Assembly (NCBI RefSeq): GCF_014646355.1
Contig: NZ_BMNH01000007.1
Coordinates: 186,001 to 250,000, forward strand
Direction of reading: 5' to 3'
Length of the DNA: 64,000 bases
Source of the DNA: Nonomuraea cavernae
GTDB lineage: Bacteria > Actinomycetota > Actinomycetes > Streptosporangiales > Streptosporangiaceae
The notes under the pieces: model-generated
What the model saw: the letters and a program-made list of their open reading frames with translations, nothing else
What the model was told of the DNA's origin: nothing
The model's database searches: none
Shown here: positions 9,000 through 20,597 of the stretch, one piece after another
Layout: each line of letters opens with the position of its first letter
How positions within the stretch are numbered: the stretch's first letter is position 1
Position numbers and translations under genes: made by a program

Positions 9000-10574
9000 T
9001 CAGGCAGGGCGGAGGGCTCTGCCAGGTGTCGCGCCGGTGGGCTCGCCCGCCGCCAGCACCCGTACACCCGACACCAGCACGTCCTCGACTCCCGTCGCGG
9101 GCAGCCGCGGAGCCGCGTAGGTCGCCCGGTCGGCCACCGTGACGGGGTCGAACACCACCACGTCCGCCGCGAACCCGTCTCGCAGCAGCCCCCGGTCCGC
9201 CAGCCCGAAGCGCCGCGCCGGATGCGAGGCCAGATGGACCGTGGCCTGCTCCCAGGTCCAGTCACCCAGCTCCCGGACGTGCCGCCCAAGGAACCGGGCG
9301 AACGCCCCGAACCCGCGCGGATGCGGATGACCGCCCACGTAGATGCCGTCGGAGCCGCCGGTGTGCGACGGGTGGCGGAGCATCCTTCGTACAGAATCCT
9401 CCCCTTGTGGGCCCTCGTCGGGGCGGGCCGTCACGCAGCCCGCCTCCAGCCGGGTCTCCACGAGCAGGCGGCGGCAGAACTCAGCCGGCGCGACACCCGC
9501 CCGCTCGGCCGCCTCCACCATGCCCAGCCCCTCGGCCCAGGCGAGACCGGGGGCGTGCGAGATCGTCAGCCGCGGCCAGGTCTCGGCCAGCCGCGGCCAC
9601 CAGTCGTCGAGCTCGCCGGAGCCGAGCATCTCCAGAGCCCGGCCGGTGTCGGCTCCGGGCACCTCGGGCGGCAGCACGACCATCGCCAGGATCGTGTTGC
9701 CGCGCAGGTAGGGGTAGGTGTCGAAGGTCAGGTCGACGTCACCGGCGAGCGCGTCCTCCACCAGAGGCAGCAGCACGTCGGCGGGCCCGTGCAGATGGGA
9801 GACGTGCGCGGCCGCGCCCGAGCGGGTGGCGATCTCCACGACCTCCGCCATGCCCACCCCGGCCTGGGCGCCGTAGGCCCGCATGTGGGTGACGTACGGG
9901 CGGCCGCCGAGCGGCTCGCAGAGCGCGGTCAGCTCGGCGGCGGAGGCGTAGCGGCCCGGCAGGTACTCGAGCCCGCTCGACAGCCCGGCCGCGCCCTCCG
10001 ACAGCCCCCGCTCGACGTGGCCGACCATCCGGGCCAGCTCGTCGCGGGTGGGCGCGGCGGGGGACGGCCCCATCACGTCATAGCGGATGGTGCCGTGCGG
10101 GAGCAGGTAGGCGGTGTTGAGCGGGACGGCCCGGTCGTAACCACCGAGCAACTCCCCCACGGTCAGCGGGCCCTCGACGAGCGGGCCCTCAACAAGCGGG
10201 CCCTTGATGAGCGGCCTCCCGGTCAGCGGCCCGTTGACGGCGGCGAAGTAGCGGGACGCGTACGCGACGGTCGCGGCGGAGCCCGGCGCGAAGGAGAGGC
10301 CGTCCTGGCCGAGCACGAACGTCGTGACCCCCTGCCGCAACGCCGCCAGCTGCACCGCCGGGTCGAAGACCGCCGCGTCGCCATGGGCGTGGCAGTCGAC
10401 GAACCCCGGCGCCACGAACCGGCCGCTCGCGTCGATCACAGTCGCCGCCTCGGCGCCGTCCAGGCGGCCCACGGCGGCGACCCGGTCGCCGGTGATCGCC
10501 AGATCCGCCCGGTACGGCGGAGCGCCGGTCCCGTCGAGCACCTGTCCGCCGCTGATGATCACATCGAAGGCCAC
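9000..10574 (-). CDS. N-acyl-D-amino-acid deacylase (amidohydrolase family)
   Basis: 524 residues. N-terminal small beta domain with FDVIISGGQVLDGTG, metal site His62-Ala-His64 in FVDCHAHGD, later VSHLHG and GGSDGIYVGG, and a C-terminal FAADVVVFDP strand: the D-aminoacylase/D-glutamate deacetylase layout in the amidohydrolase superfamily. It would release a free D-amino acid from an N-acyl-D-amino acid in the cytoplasm. First gene of the leftward operon with the PLP dehydratase and ridA. Residues 121-137 are three copies of a GPLVE-type pentapeptide encoded by a 15-bp DNA repeat, an insertion-like loop not usual in the family. Confidence 0.85.
   Translation of the reverse strand: MAFDVIISGGQVLDGTGAPPYRADLAITGDRVAAVGRLDGAEAATVIDASGRFVAPGFVDCHAHGDAAVFDPAVQLAALRQGVTTFVLGQDGLSFAPGSAATVAYASRYFAAVNGPLTGRPLIKGPLVEGPLVEGPLTVGELLGGYDRAVPLNTAYLLPHGTIRYDVMGPSPAAPTRDELARMVGHVERGLSEGAAGLSSGLEYLPGRYASAAELTALCEPLGGRPYVTHMRAYGAQAGVGMAEVVEIATRSGAAAHVSHLHGPADVLLPLVEDALAGDVDLTFDTYPYLRGNTILAMVVLPPEVPGADTGRALEMLGSGELDDWWPRLAETWPRLTISHAPGLAWAEGLGMVEAAERAGVAPAEFCRRLLVETRLEAGCVTARPDEGPQGEDSVRRMLRHPSHTGGSDGIYVGGHPHPRGFGAFARFLGRHVRELGDWTWEQATVHLASHPARRFGLADRGLLRDGFAADVVVFDPVTVADRATYAAPRLPATGVEDVLVSGVRVLAAGEPTGATPGRALRPA
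10168..10212. repeat. 15-bp minisatellite (3 units) inside the deacylase gene
   Basis: Units at 10168-10182, 10183-10197 and 10198-10212, each starting GGGCCCT and ending AGC, differing at a few bases. In frame it adds GPL-x-x pentapeptides to the deacylase. The length keeps the frame for any copy number. Confidence 0.85.
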
Positions 10575-10639
10575 CCAAGGATTAAACCCGATCGACCGGC
10601 CGGTACGGCTTCAGGTCCGCCGTCGATCCGCCACCTCAT

Positions 10640-15154
<4,515 letters not shown>

Positions 15155-15217
15155 CTAGAAGTGCCCCGTGCAGACGGCACTCCCCTAACTGTGCACATCC
15201 GGTGCAGACTTGGGCGA

Positions 15218-16072
15218 GTGAATACTGCCGAATATCTCCGCCGTCTCGGGCTTCCCGGCCTGCTCAACACCCCGCCTTCGGCCGAGAGCCTGCGGGCCCT
15301 GCACGTCGCGCACGTCGAGCGGGTGCCATACGAAGTGCTGGAGATCTGGCTGGGCCGTGCGACGACCGTCGACCCGCTGGAGTCGGCCGAACGCATCCTG
15401 CGGGGACGCGGCGGCTACTGCTACCACCTGAACGGCGCGTTCTCCCGGCTGGCCATGGAGCTGGGGTACGAGGTGACCCGGCACGTCGGAGGCGCGCAGA
15501 TGCGGGGTGGTGAGCCCGGCGTCAGCGGCAACCACCTGGTGCTCACCGCGCGCGGCCTGCCGTCCGACGACAACCCGGGCGGCGAGTGGCTGGTGGACCT
15601 CGGGCTCGGCGACGGCCTGCACGAGCCGCTCCCGCTGGTCGAGGGGACGTACCGGCAGGGCCCCTTCAGGTACGGGCTGCGGCCGTCGGAGGTGGTGCCG
15701 GGCGGTTGGCGGTTCGACCATGACCCGGGCGGCTCGTTCGAGGGCATGGATTTCGCCCTGACACCCACTGACATGTCGGCCTTCACAAAAATGCATGACC
15801 ACCTGAGCACTTCGCCGGATTCCGGCTTCGTCCGCGTCGCCACCGTGCAGCGGCGCGACGCCTCGGGGGCGGACATCCTGCGCGGGCTCAGGCTGTCCCG
15901 CCTCGGCAGCGGCAGCCACTCGGTCACGCTTGACTCGGCCCGCGACTACTACGCCGCGCTGGCCGACGTGTTCGGGCTGTCGCTCGACGACGTGAGCGCC
16001 GGGGAGAAGGACGCGCTGTTCGGCAGGCTGCACGACGCGCACGAGGAGTGGCTCGCGGCGACGCCGGCCTGA
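15218..16072 (+). CDS. nat: Arylamine N-acetyltransferase
   Basis: 284 residues from the GTG at 15218; the upstream open frame overlaps the divergent regulator and is not coding. The NAT catalytic triad is complete: Cys68 in RGGYCYHLNGAF, His106 in GNHLVLT and Asp127 in WLVDLGLGDG. The enzyme moves acetyl (or propionyl) groups from CoA to arylamines and hydrazines. In sterol-degrading actinobacteria nat is linked to cholesterol catabolism; here the sterol-type cluster is 25 kb away, so no operon link is claimed. Confidence 0.9.
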   Translation: MNTAEYLRRLGLPGLLNTPPSAESLRALHVAHVERVPYEVLEIWLGRATTVDPLESAERILRGRGGYCYHLNGAFSRLAMELGYEVTRHVGGAQMRGGEPGVSGNHLVLTARGLPSDDNPGGEWLVDLGLGDGLHEPLPLVEGTYRQGPFRYGLRPSEVVPGGWRFDHDPGGSFEGMDFALTPTDMSAFTKMHDHLSTSPDSGFVRVATVQRRDASGADILRGLRLSRLGSGSHSVTLDSARDYYAALADVFGLSLDDVSAGEKDALFGRLHDAHEEWLAATPA

Positions 16073-16161
16073 CGCCTCCTGTCAGGGACAATGCGGTACG
16101 TGAGTCTCGTGACGTTCATCCATGGCTTGCCCGGTTAGAGGCCGCTATCGTGCACCTCGGG

Positions 16162-17265
16162 ATGGGAAAGACCACGAAACTCGCAGGGCGCTACCGGCTG
16201 CTGGACCCCCTGGGCGGTGGGGTCGCACGACCGGCCTTCGACGAGCTGGAGCACCGCGACGTGACGGTCAGAGCCGTGCACGTGCCGCCCGAGCTGCGCG
16301 ACGCCGCCGTGCGTGACGCGCGGCGGGCCATCGGGCTGCGCCACGCCTCGATCGTCGGCGTGCTCGACGTGGTGGTCGAGAAGGGCGAGCCGTGGCTGGT
16401 CACGGAGTCCGCCACGGGCGCCTCGCTGGAGCGAACCGTGCTGTCGCGCCATCCACTGCCCGTCCTGCAGGCCGCGCGGGTGGGCGTCTGCGTGCTCTCG
16501 GCGCTGCTGGCCGCGCACGCCGAGGGGATCGTGCACGGGCGGGTCAATCCGGCCAACGTGCTGCTCACCTCGACCGGCCGGGCGCTGCTCTCGGGGTTCG
16601 GGTTCCCGGATCCCGGCCTGTCGCCCGCCTCCGACCTCTGGTCGCTGGCCGCCACACTGCACTTCGCCGTGGAGGGCCGGCCGCCGGGCCCGGCGCCCGT
16701 CGCGGGCGCCGATCCACTGCGGTCGCTGATCCGGGCGATGCTCGATCCGGCGGGACCGCCGCCCGCCGAAGTGGTGGCCGAGACGCTCGACCGGCTCGCC
16801 CTCGACCGCTCCCTCGACCAGGTGATCGCCTCTTCCGGGGCGGTGCCGATCGGTCAGGTGGTCGCGATCGGGCTGGCCGTGCTCGACCAGCTGGCCGCGA
16901 TCCACTCGCGCGGCCGGCACCACGGCGCCGTGCATCCGGGGATGGTCCTGCTGCCGGCGGGCGGCGCTCCCGCGCGGCTGCGTTCGGCACGGGTGGCGGG
17001 GCCGCCCATGCCCGACTACACCGCGCCCGAGGGGGTCGCGAGCCAGGCCGCCGACCTGTGGTCGCTGGGGGCCACGTTGTTCGCGGCCGTGGAGGGCCGG
17101 TCGCCCGCCCCCGGCGCCCCGCTGACCAGGGCGGGCACGCTCGCGCCGGTGTTGTTCCGGCTGCTGTCGGGAGACCCGGCCCAACGGGGTGACCTGGCGG
17201 AGCTGCGCCAGGAGCTGCTGGCGGTCGGCGCCGAGGCCGAGGGCCTGAGGACCGGCTCCAGGTGA
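16162..17265 (+). CDS. Tandem Ser/Thr pseudokinase-like protein
   Basis: About 367 residues from the ATG at 16162 (GTG 16150 possible). It has two successive PknB-like folds. The first keeps YRLLDPLG, the helix pattern and a catalytic-loop shape HGRVNPANVLL, but HRD is HGR, DFG is SGFGF, and the VAxK lysine is missing. The second has no N-lobe and starts at about residue 215; its loop is HGAVHPGMVLL, again with no catalytic Asp, followed by an APE-like TAPEG and ADLWSLGATLF. Both ADLWSL helices (SDLWSLA, ADLWSLG) are kept. So the fold is duplicated and catalysis lost in both halves; a binding or scaffold role is likely. No transmembrane or PASTA part is seen. Confidence 0.75.
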   Translation: MGKTTKLAGRYRLLDPLGGGVARPAFDELEHRDVTVRAVHVPPELRDAAVRDARRAIGLRHASIVGVLDVVVEKGEPWLVTESATGASLERTVLSRHPLPVLQAARVGVCVLSALLAAHAEGIVHGRVNPANVLLTSTGRALLSGFGFPDPGLSPASDLWSLAATLHFAVEGRPPGPAPVAGADPLRSLIRAMLDPAGPPPAEVVAETLDRLALDRSLDQVIASSGAVPIGQVVAIGLAVLDQLAAIHSRGRHHGAVHPGMVLLPAGGAPARLRSARVAGPPMPDYTAPEGVASQAADLWSLGATLFAAVEGRSPAPGAPLTRAGTLAPVLFRLLSGDPAQRGDLAELRQELLAVGAEAEGLRTGSR

Positions 17266-17381
17266 ACGCAACGGTTGAGATACATCGCGTACGGAACCGT
17301 GTCCGTGCGCCACTCGTTGGACCGGCGACGCAGAATAGTGAAGAGGCGGGGCGTGCGCCCCGCGTTCGGAGGACGTTGAGG

Positions 17382-17576
17382 ATGTCGCCAGTTCAGAAGT
17401 ACGCCATCGGAGCCGGCGCAGCGGTTCTGCTCTCTCTGATCTTCTTCGGGGCCGGATGGATCACGTTGCTGGTCATCCTCGGCGTGGTCGGCGCCCCCGT
17501 GGTCGGTTATCTGATGCTCGACCCGTCGCAGCGCGAGCGGCTCAAGAGGTCGCGCAAGCGCGGCATCGGCCGCTGA
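17382..17576 (+). CDS. Small two-helix membrane protein, unknown function
   Basis: 64 residues from the ATG at 17382, with AGGAC-like ribosome site and a longer but unlikely frame upstream. Two hydrophobic stretches (about residues 8-26 and 27-47) are followed by a strongly basic tail rich in Arg/Lys (SQRERLKRSRKRG), which should stay in the cytoplasm. Starts 116 bp after the pseudokinase gene. No family recognised. Confidence 0.6.
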   Translation: MSPVQKYAIGAGAAVLLSLIFFGAGWITLLVILGVVGAPVVGYLMLDPSQRERLKRSRKRGIGR

Positions 17577-17584
17577 TCCCGGGC

Positions 17585-17607
17585 GGCGGGGGCCTCAGGC
17601 CTCCGCC
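17585..17607. terminator. Bidirectional hairpin between converging genes
   Basis: Arms GGCGGGGGCCT (17585-17595) and AGGCCTCCGCC (17597-17607), one mismatch. It overlaps the stop of the DUF3817 gene and lies 9 bp after the small membrane-protein gene. Confidence 0.55.
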
Positions 17608-17903
17608 GGCTGGGCGTTCCGCACCCGCTCGGTGACCTTGCGTTCCACGACGAACGACAGGAACGGCACCGTGCCGCCGAGCATGATGCCCAGCATGTAC
17701 GGCCAGTTCCAGCGCGCCTTCATGCCCAGGTTCATCACCGCCACCAGGTAGACCATGTAGAGAAATCCATGGATGGGCGCCACGACCTTGGACAGGGTCG
17801 CGTTGTCGAAGCCGTACCTGAGCACCATCGCCACGCAGAGGATGAGCAGCATCACGCCGACGACGTAGGCGAGCGCCCGGAAGGGCTTGAGAGCCGATTC
17901 CAC
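17595..17903 (-). CDS. DUF3817 membrane protein
   Basis: 102 residues with three hydrophobic segments. LSKVVAPIHGFLYMVYLV and the N-terminal FRALAYVVGVMLLILC match DUF3817 (also called YvaD/YdbL-like integral membrane proteins in actinomycetes). Function unknown. It follows the SURF1 gene by 3 bp in the same direction, and this pair is common in actinomycetes, suggesting a role linked to respiratory-complex assembly or membrane biogenesis. Confidence 0.85.
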   Translation of the reverse strand: MESALKPFRALAYVVGVMLLILCVAMVLRYGFDNATLSKVVAPIHGFLYMVYLVAVMNLGMKARWNWPYMLGIMLGGTVPFLSFVVERKVTERVRNAQPAEA

Positions 17904-17906
17904 CGT

Positions 17907-18686
17907 TTAACCTTCCAGAACCATTTCAGGGGACGTGCGACGGTCCCGATCCGCGCGTACGCCATCGCGTACGAAGTGGAACCACATGAACACGGCGAAC
18001 CCGGCGAAGATCCACCAGTTGGCGGCGTAGGCCAGGTTGCGCCAGGTGAGGGTGCCGCTGACGACCGGGGGCGCGACCTCGACCTGGGTGAGCGAGCCCG
18101 ACGGCGGCTGGGCGACGACGAAGCCGTTGCGCACCTGCTCGCCGGCCCACAGGTTGATCAGCTCACCCGTCGACACGGTCTGCACCTGGCCTTCGGGCAG
18201 GGCTCCGGCGCGCCGCTGGACGCTGTCGGTGCCCTGTGGCGGCCTGAGCCGGCCCGCCACGGTGACCCTGCCCTGCGGCACCGCGAGGCCCGGGTCGTCG
18301 GCCGTGGCCGCCCAGCCGCGCACCACGGGCACCAGCGTGCCGTCGTCGAGCTTGAGCGGCGTGAGCACCCAGTAGCCCTCGTCTCGCGCGACGTTGCCGC
18401 CCGGCGCCTCGACACTGGGCCGCCTGTCGATGACCAGCAGCTGGCGGGTGGCGTCGTAGACGCCCTCGGCGGTGACCTTGCGCGCGACGGAGTCGCTCGG
18501 CATCTGCGCGCCCACCTGGGTGAGCGTGGCGACGGCGACGGGCGCGGGGTCGGTCGCGCTGTGCGGCTTGCCGGAGTCCTGGAAGACGCCGAGCTGCCAG
18601 CGCCCGAGGAAGAGGAACGCGACGAGGACCCCGATCGTCAGCAGGTGCAACCCCAGCATGCGGGGTGAGAGCAGGGTCCTCAGCAT
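17907..18686 (-). CDS. SURF1 family cytochrome oxidase assembly factor
   Basis: 259 residues with an N-terminal membrane helix (LLTIGVLVAFLFLGRWQLGVF) and a C-terminal one (YAANWWIFAGFAVFMWFHFV), with the extracytoplasmic domain between. GRWQL near the start and GYWVLTPL and VVRGW inside are SURF1 hallmarks. SURF1 helps deliver heme a to cytochrome c oxidase subunit I. In one transcript with DUF3817. Confidence 0.92.
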   Translation of the reverse strand: MLRTLLSPRMLGLHLLTIGVLVAFLFLGRWQLGVFQDSGKPHSATDPAPVAVATLTQVGAQMPSDSVARKVTAEGVYDATRQLLVIDRRPSVEAPGGNVARDEGYWVLTPLKLDDGTLVPVVRGWAATADDPGLAVPQGRVTVAGRLRPPQGTDSVQRRAGALPEGQVQTVSTGELINLWAGEQVRNGFVVAQPPSGSLTQVEVAPPVVSGTLTWRNLAYAANWWIFAGFAVFMWFHFVRDGVRADRDRRTSPEMVLEG

Positions 18687-18792
18687 GGTTACAAGCTATC
18701 CGGCGATCCGGGTGGTCGCCCCATCAACCCGGGGTCTACGAATCACACGAAGCAGTGCAATTGCGGCATGTGATCCCGCTAGGCTGCTGCCC

Positions 18793-18966
18793 ATGTCTGA
18801 CCAGCATATAGACCCCGCGGGCAACACCCAGCAGTTCCGCGCGTTCGCGCAGCAGTCCGAGCAGGAGGAGGCGGCGACGCCCAAGAGGTCGCCTCTTCTG
18901 CCGATCATCGCCGTCGTGCTCGCGATCGCGATCGTCGGCGTGGGCGTCTTCCTGCTCCTGCGCTGA
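18793..18966 (+). CDS. Small single-helix membrane protein
   Basis: 57 residues from the ATG at 18793; the longer frame upstream overlaps SURF1 antisense. A charged N-terminal part rich in Gln/Glu (about 32 residues) is followed by one C-terminal hydrophobic helix (LPIIAVVLAIAIVGVGVFLL) ending in Arg, like a tail-anchored protein. Divergent from SURF1. No family recognised. Confidence 0.55.
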   Translation: MSDQHIDPAGNTQQFRAFAQQSEQEEAATPKRSPLLPIIAVVLAIAIVGVGVFLLLR

Positions 18967-19031
18967 CCCGGCCCGAGGGTGCGCCGACGGCTACGGCTCT
19001 CGGCGCTTTTCGTGTTTCCCAGGCAGCCCAT

Positions 19032-19045
19032 ACCGACCAGTCGGT
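19032..19045. promoter_or_regulatory. TetR-type palindrome upstream of the monooxygenase gene
   Basis: ACCGACCAGTCGGT has 6-bp perfect arms (ACCGAC/GTCGGT) around CA. This shape is typical of TetR-family operators. It lies 98 bp upstream of the GTG start of the flavin monooxygenase. Confidence 0.5.
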
Positions 19046-19098
19046 GTGATGTGGTTCACTCCACACAGAACCTGGACCGGACGCGGGACGCGGATTAC

Positions 19099-19117
19099 AT
19101 TGGACTTCGCGTCCAAT
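19099..19117 (+). promoter_or_regulatory. Perfect inverted repeat in the leader of the monooxygenase gene
   Basis: ATTGGAC-TTCGC-GTCCAAT, 7-bp arms, 25 bp before the GTG start and just before the GGAGGAGGAG ribosome site. The flanks extend it loosely (GGATT/AATCC). It could be a second operator or an RNA hairpin controlling translation. Confidence 0.5.
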
Positions 19118-19142
19118 AATCCCGGGACGCGGAGGAGGAGCA

Positions 19143-20597
19143 GTGGCTGAGCCAGGCATAGTGATCATCGGCTCCGGCTTCGCCGGGATCGGCATGGCGA
19201 TCAAGCTCAAAGAGGCCGGCTACCACGACTTCGTCATCCTGGAGAAGGCCCCGGACCTCGGCGGCACCTGGCGCGACAACACCTACCCCGGCTGCGCCTG
19301 CGACGTGCCGTCGCACATGTACTCCTACTCCTTCGCCCTCAATCCCGACTGGTCGCGGATGTTCTCCCCACAGGAGGAGATCTGGGACTACATGCGGGCG
19401 TGCGTCGACAGATACGGCATCGCCCCCCATCTCAGGTACGGCAAGCGGGTCGTCTCCCTGGAGTACGACGACGGCGCCCGGCTGTGGGAGGTGGCCACGG
19501 CGGACGGCGAGACCCTGCGGCCGCATGCCGTCGTCTCCGGCATCGGCGCCCTCCATATCCCGTCATTTCCGGAAATAGCGGGGCGGGAGCGCTTCGCGGG
19601 CCCGGCCTTCCACTCCGCCGCATGGGACCATTCGGTCGACCTCACCGGCAAGCGCGTGGCCGTGATCGGCACCGGCGCCTCGGCCATCCAGTTCGTCCCC
19701 CAGATCGCCTCCAGGGCCGCCAAATTGACCGTCTTCCAGCGGACACCGCCGTGGATCCATCCCAAACCCGACTTCGCCATCCCGCGCCGGATGCGGCGGG
19801 CGCTGCGGCTGCCGGGCGCGGCCAGGACACTGCGCCACGCCCTCTACTGGCTGCTGGAGAGCAGGGCGCTGGGCTTCACCGTGGACCCCCGGCTGATGAA
19901 GGTGCACGAGACGCTCGCCCGGCGGCACCTGGAGAGCCAGGTGCCCGACCCCGAGCTGCGCCGCAAGCTGACCCCCGGCTACACGATCGGCTGCAAGCGC
20001 ATCCTGATCTCCAGCGACTACTACCCGGCGCTCACCCGCGGCAACGTCGACCTGGTCACCGACGAGATCGCGGAGATCAGGGAGCACTCGATCATCGACG
20101 CGACCGGCGCCGAGCACGAGGTCGACGTGATCGTCTACGGCACCGGCTTCAAGGTCATCGAGTCGCTGCAGGACCAGCGCATCGTCGGCAGGAACGGCGT
20201 GAAGATCCAGGAGGCCTGGCAGGACGGCATCGAGACCTACTACGGCATCAGCACGGCCGGCTTCCCCAACCTGTTCTTCCTGCTCGGCCCCAACACGGGG
20301 CTCGGGCACAACTCGGTCGTCTTCATGATCGAGTCGCAGATCCGCTACGTCATGGACTGCCTGCGCCTGCTCTCCAGGACCCGGGCCAGGGCGCTCGACG
20401 TCCGGCCGGAGCGGCAGCGGGAGTTCGGCAGGCGGCTGCTCGAACGGCTCGACCCGCTGGTGTGGAACTCCGGGGGCTGCGACTCCTGGTATCTCGACGA
20501 GCAGGGCGTCAACCGGACGATCTGGCCGGGCTTCACCTTCGAGTACTGGGCGCGTACCCGCAAGGTGAAGCCCGACGCCTACGAGCTCATCTACTAG
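19143..20597 (+). CDS. Flavin-containing (Baeyer-Villiger-type) monooxygenase
   Basis: 484 residues from GTG with a strong GGAGGAG site. First Rossmann motif GSGFAGIG (about residues 10-17) for FAD, GTWRDNTYPGCACDVPSHMYSYS after it, the Baeyer-Villiger fingerprint FAGPAFHSAAWDH (FxGxxxHxxxWD), and a second Rossmann GTGASAIQ for NADPH. Class B monooxygenases of this type insert oxygen into ketones or oxidise soft heteroatoms. The substrate cannot be told; in actinomycetes many act on ketones from steroid, alkane or polyketide metabolism. Its 3' end overlaps the converging ggt gene by 11 bp. Confidence 0.9.
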   Translation: MAEPGIVIIGSGFAGIGMAIKLKEAGYHDFVILEKAPDLGGTWRDNTYPGCACDVPSHMYSYSFALNPDWSRMFSPQEEIWDYMRACVDRYGIAPHLRYGKRVVSLEYDDGARLWEVATADGETLRPHAVVSGIGALHIPSFPEIAGRERFAGPAFHSAAWDHSVDLTGKRVAVIGTGASAIQFVPQIASRAAKLTVFQRTPPWIHPKPDFAIPRRMRRALRLPGAARTLRHALYWLLESRALGFTVDPRLMKVHETLARRHLESQVPDPELRRKLTPGYTIGCKRILISSDYYPALTRGNVDLVTDEIAEIREHSIIDATGAEHEVDVIVYGTGFKVIESLQDQRIVGRNGVKIQEAWQDGIETYYGISTAGFPNLFFLLGPNTGLGHNSVVFMIESQIRYVMDCLRLLSRTRARALDVRPERQREFGRRLLERLDPLVWNSGGCDSWYLDEQGVNRTIWPGFTFEYWARTRKVKPDAYELIY

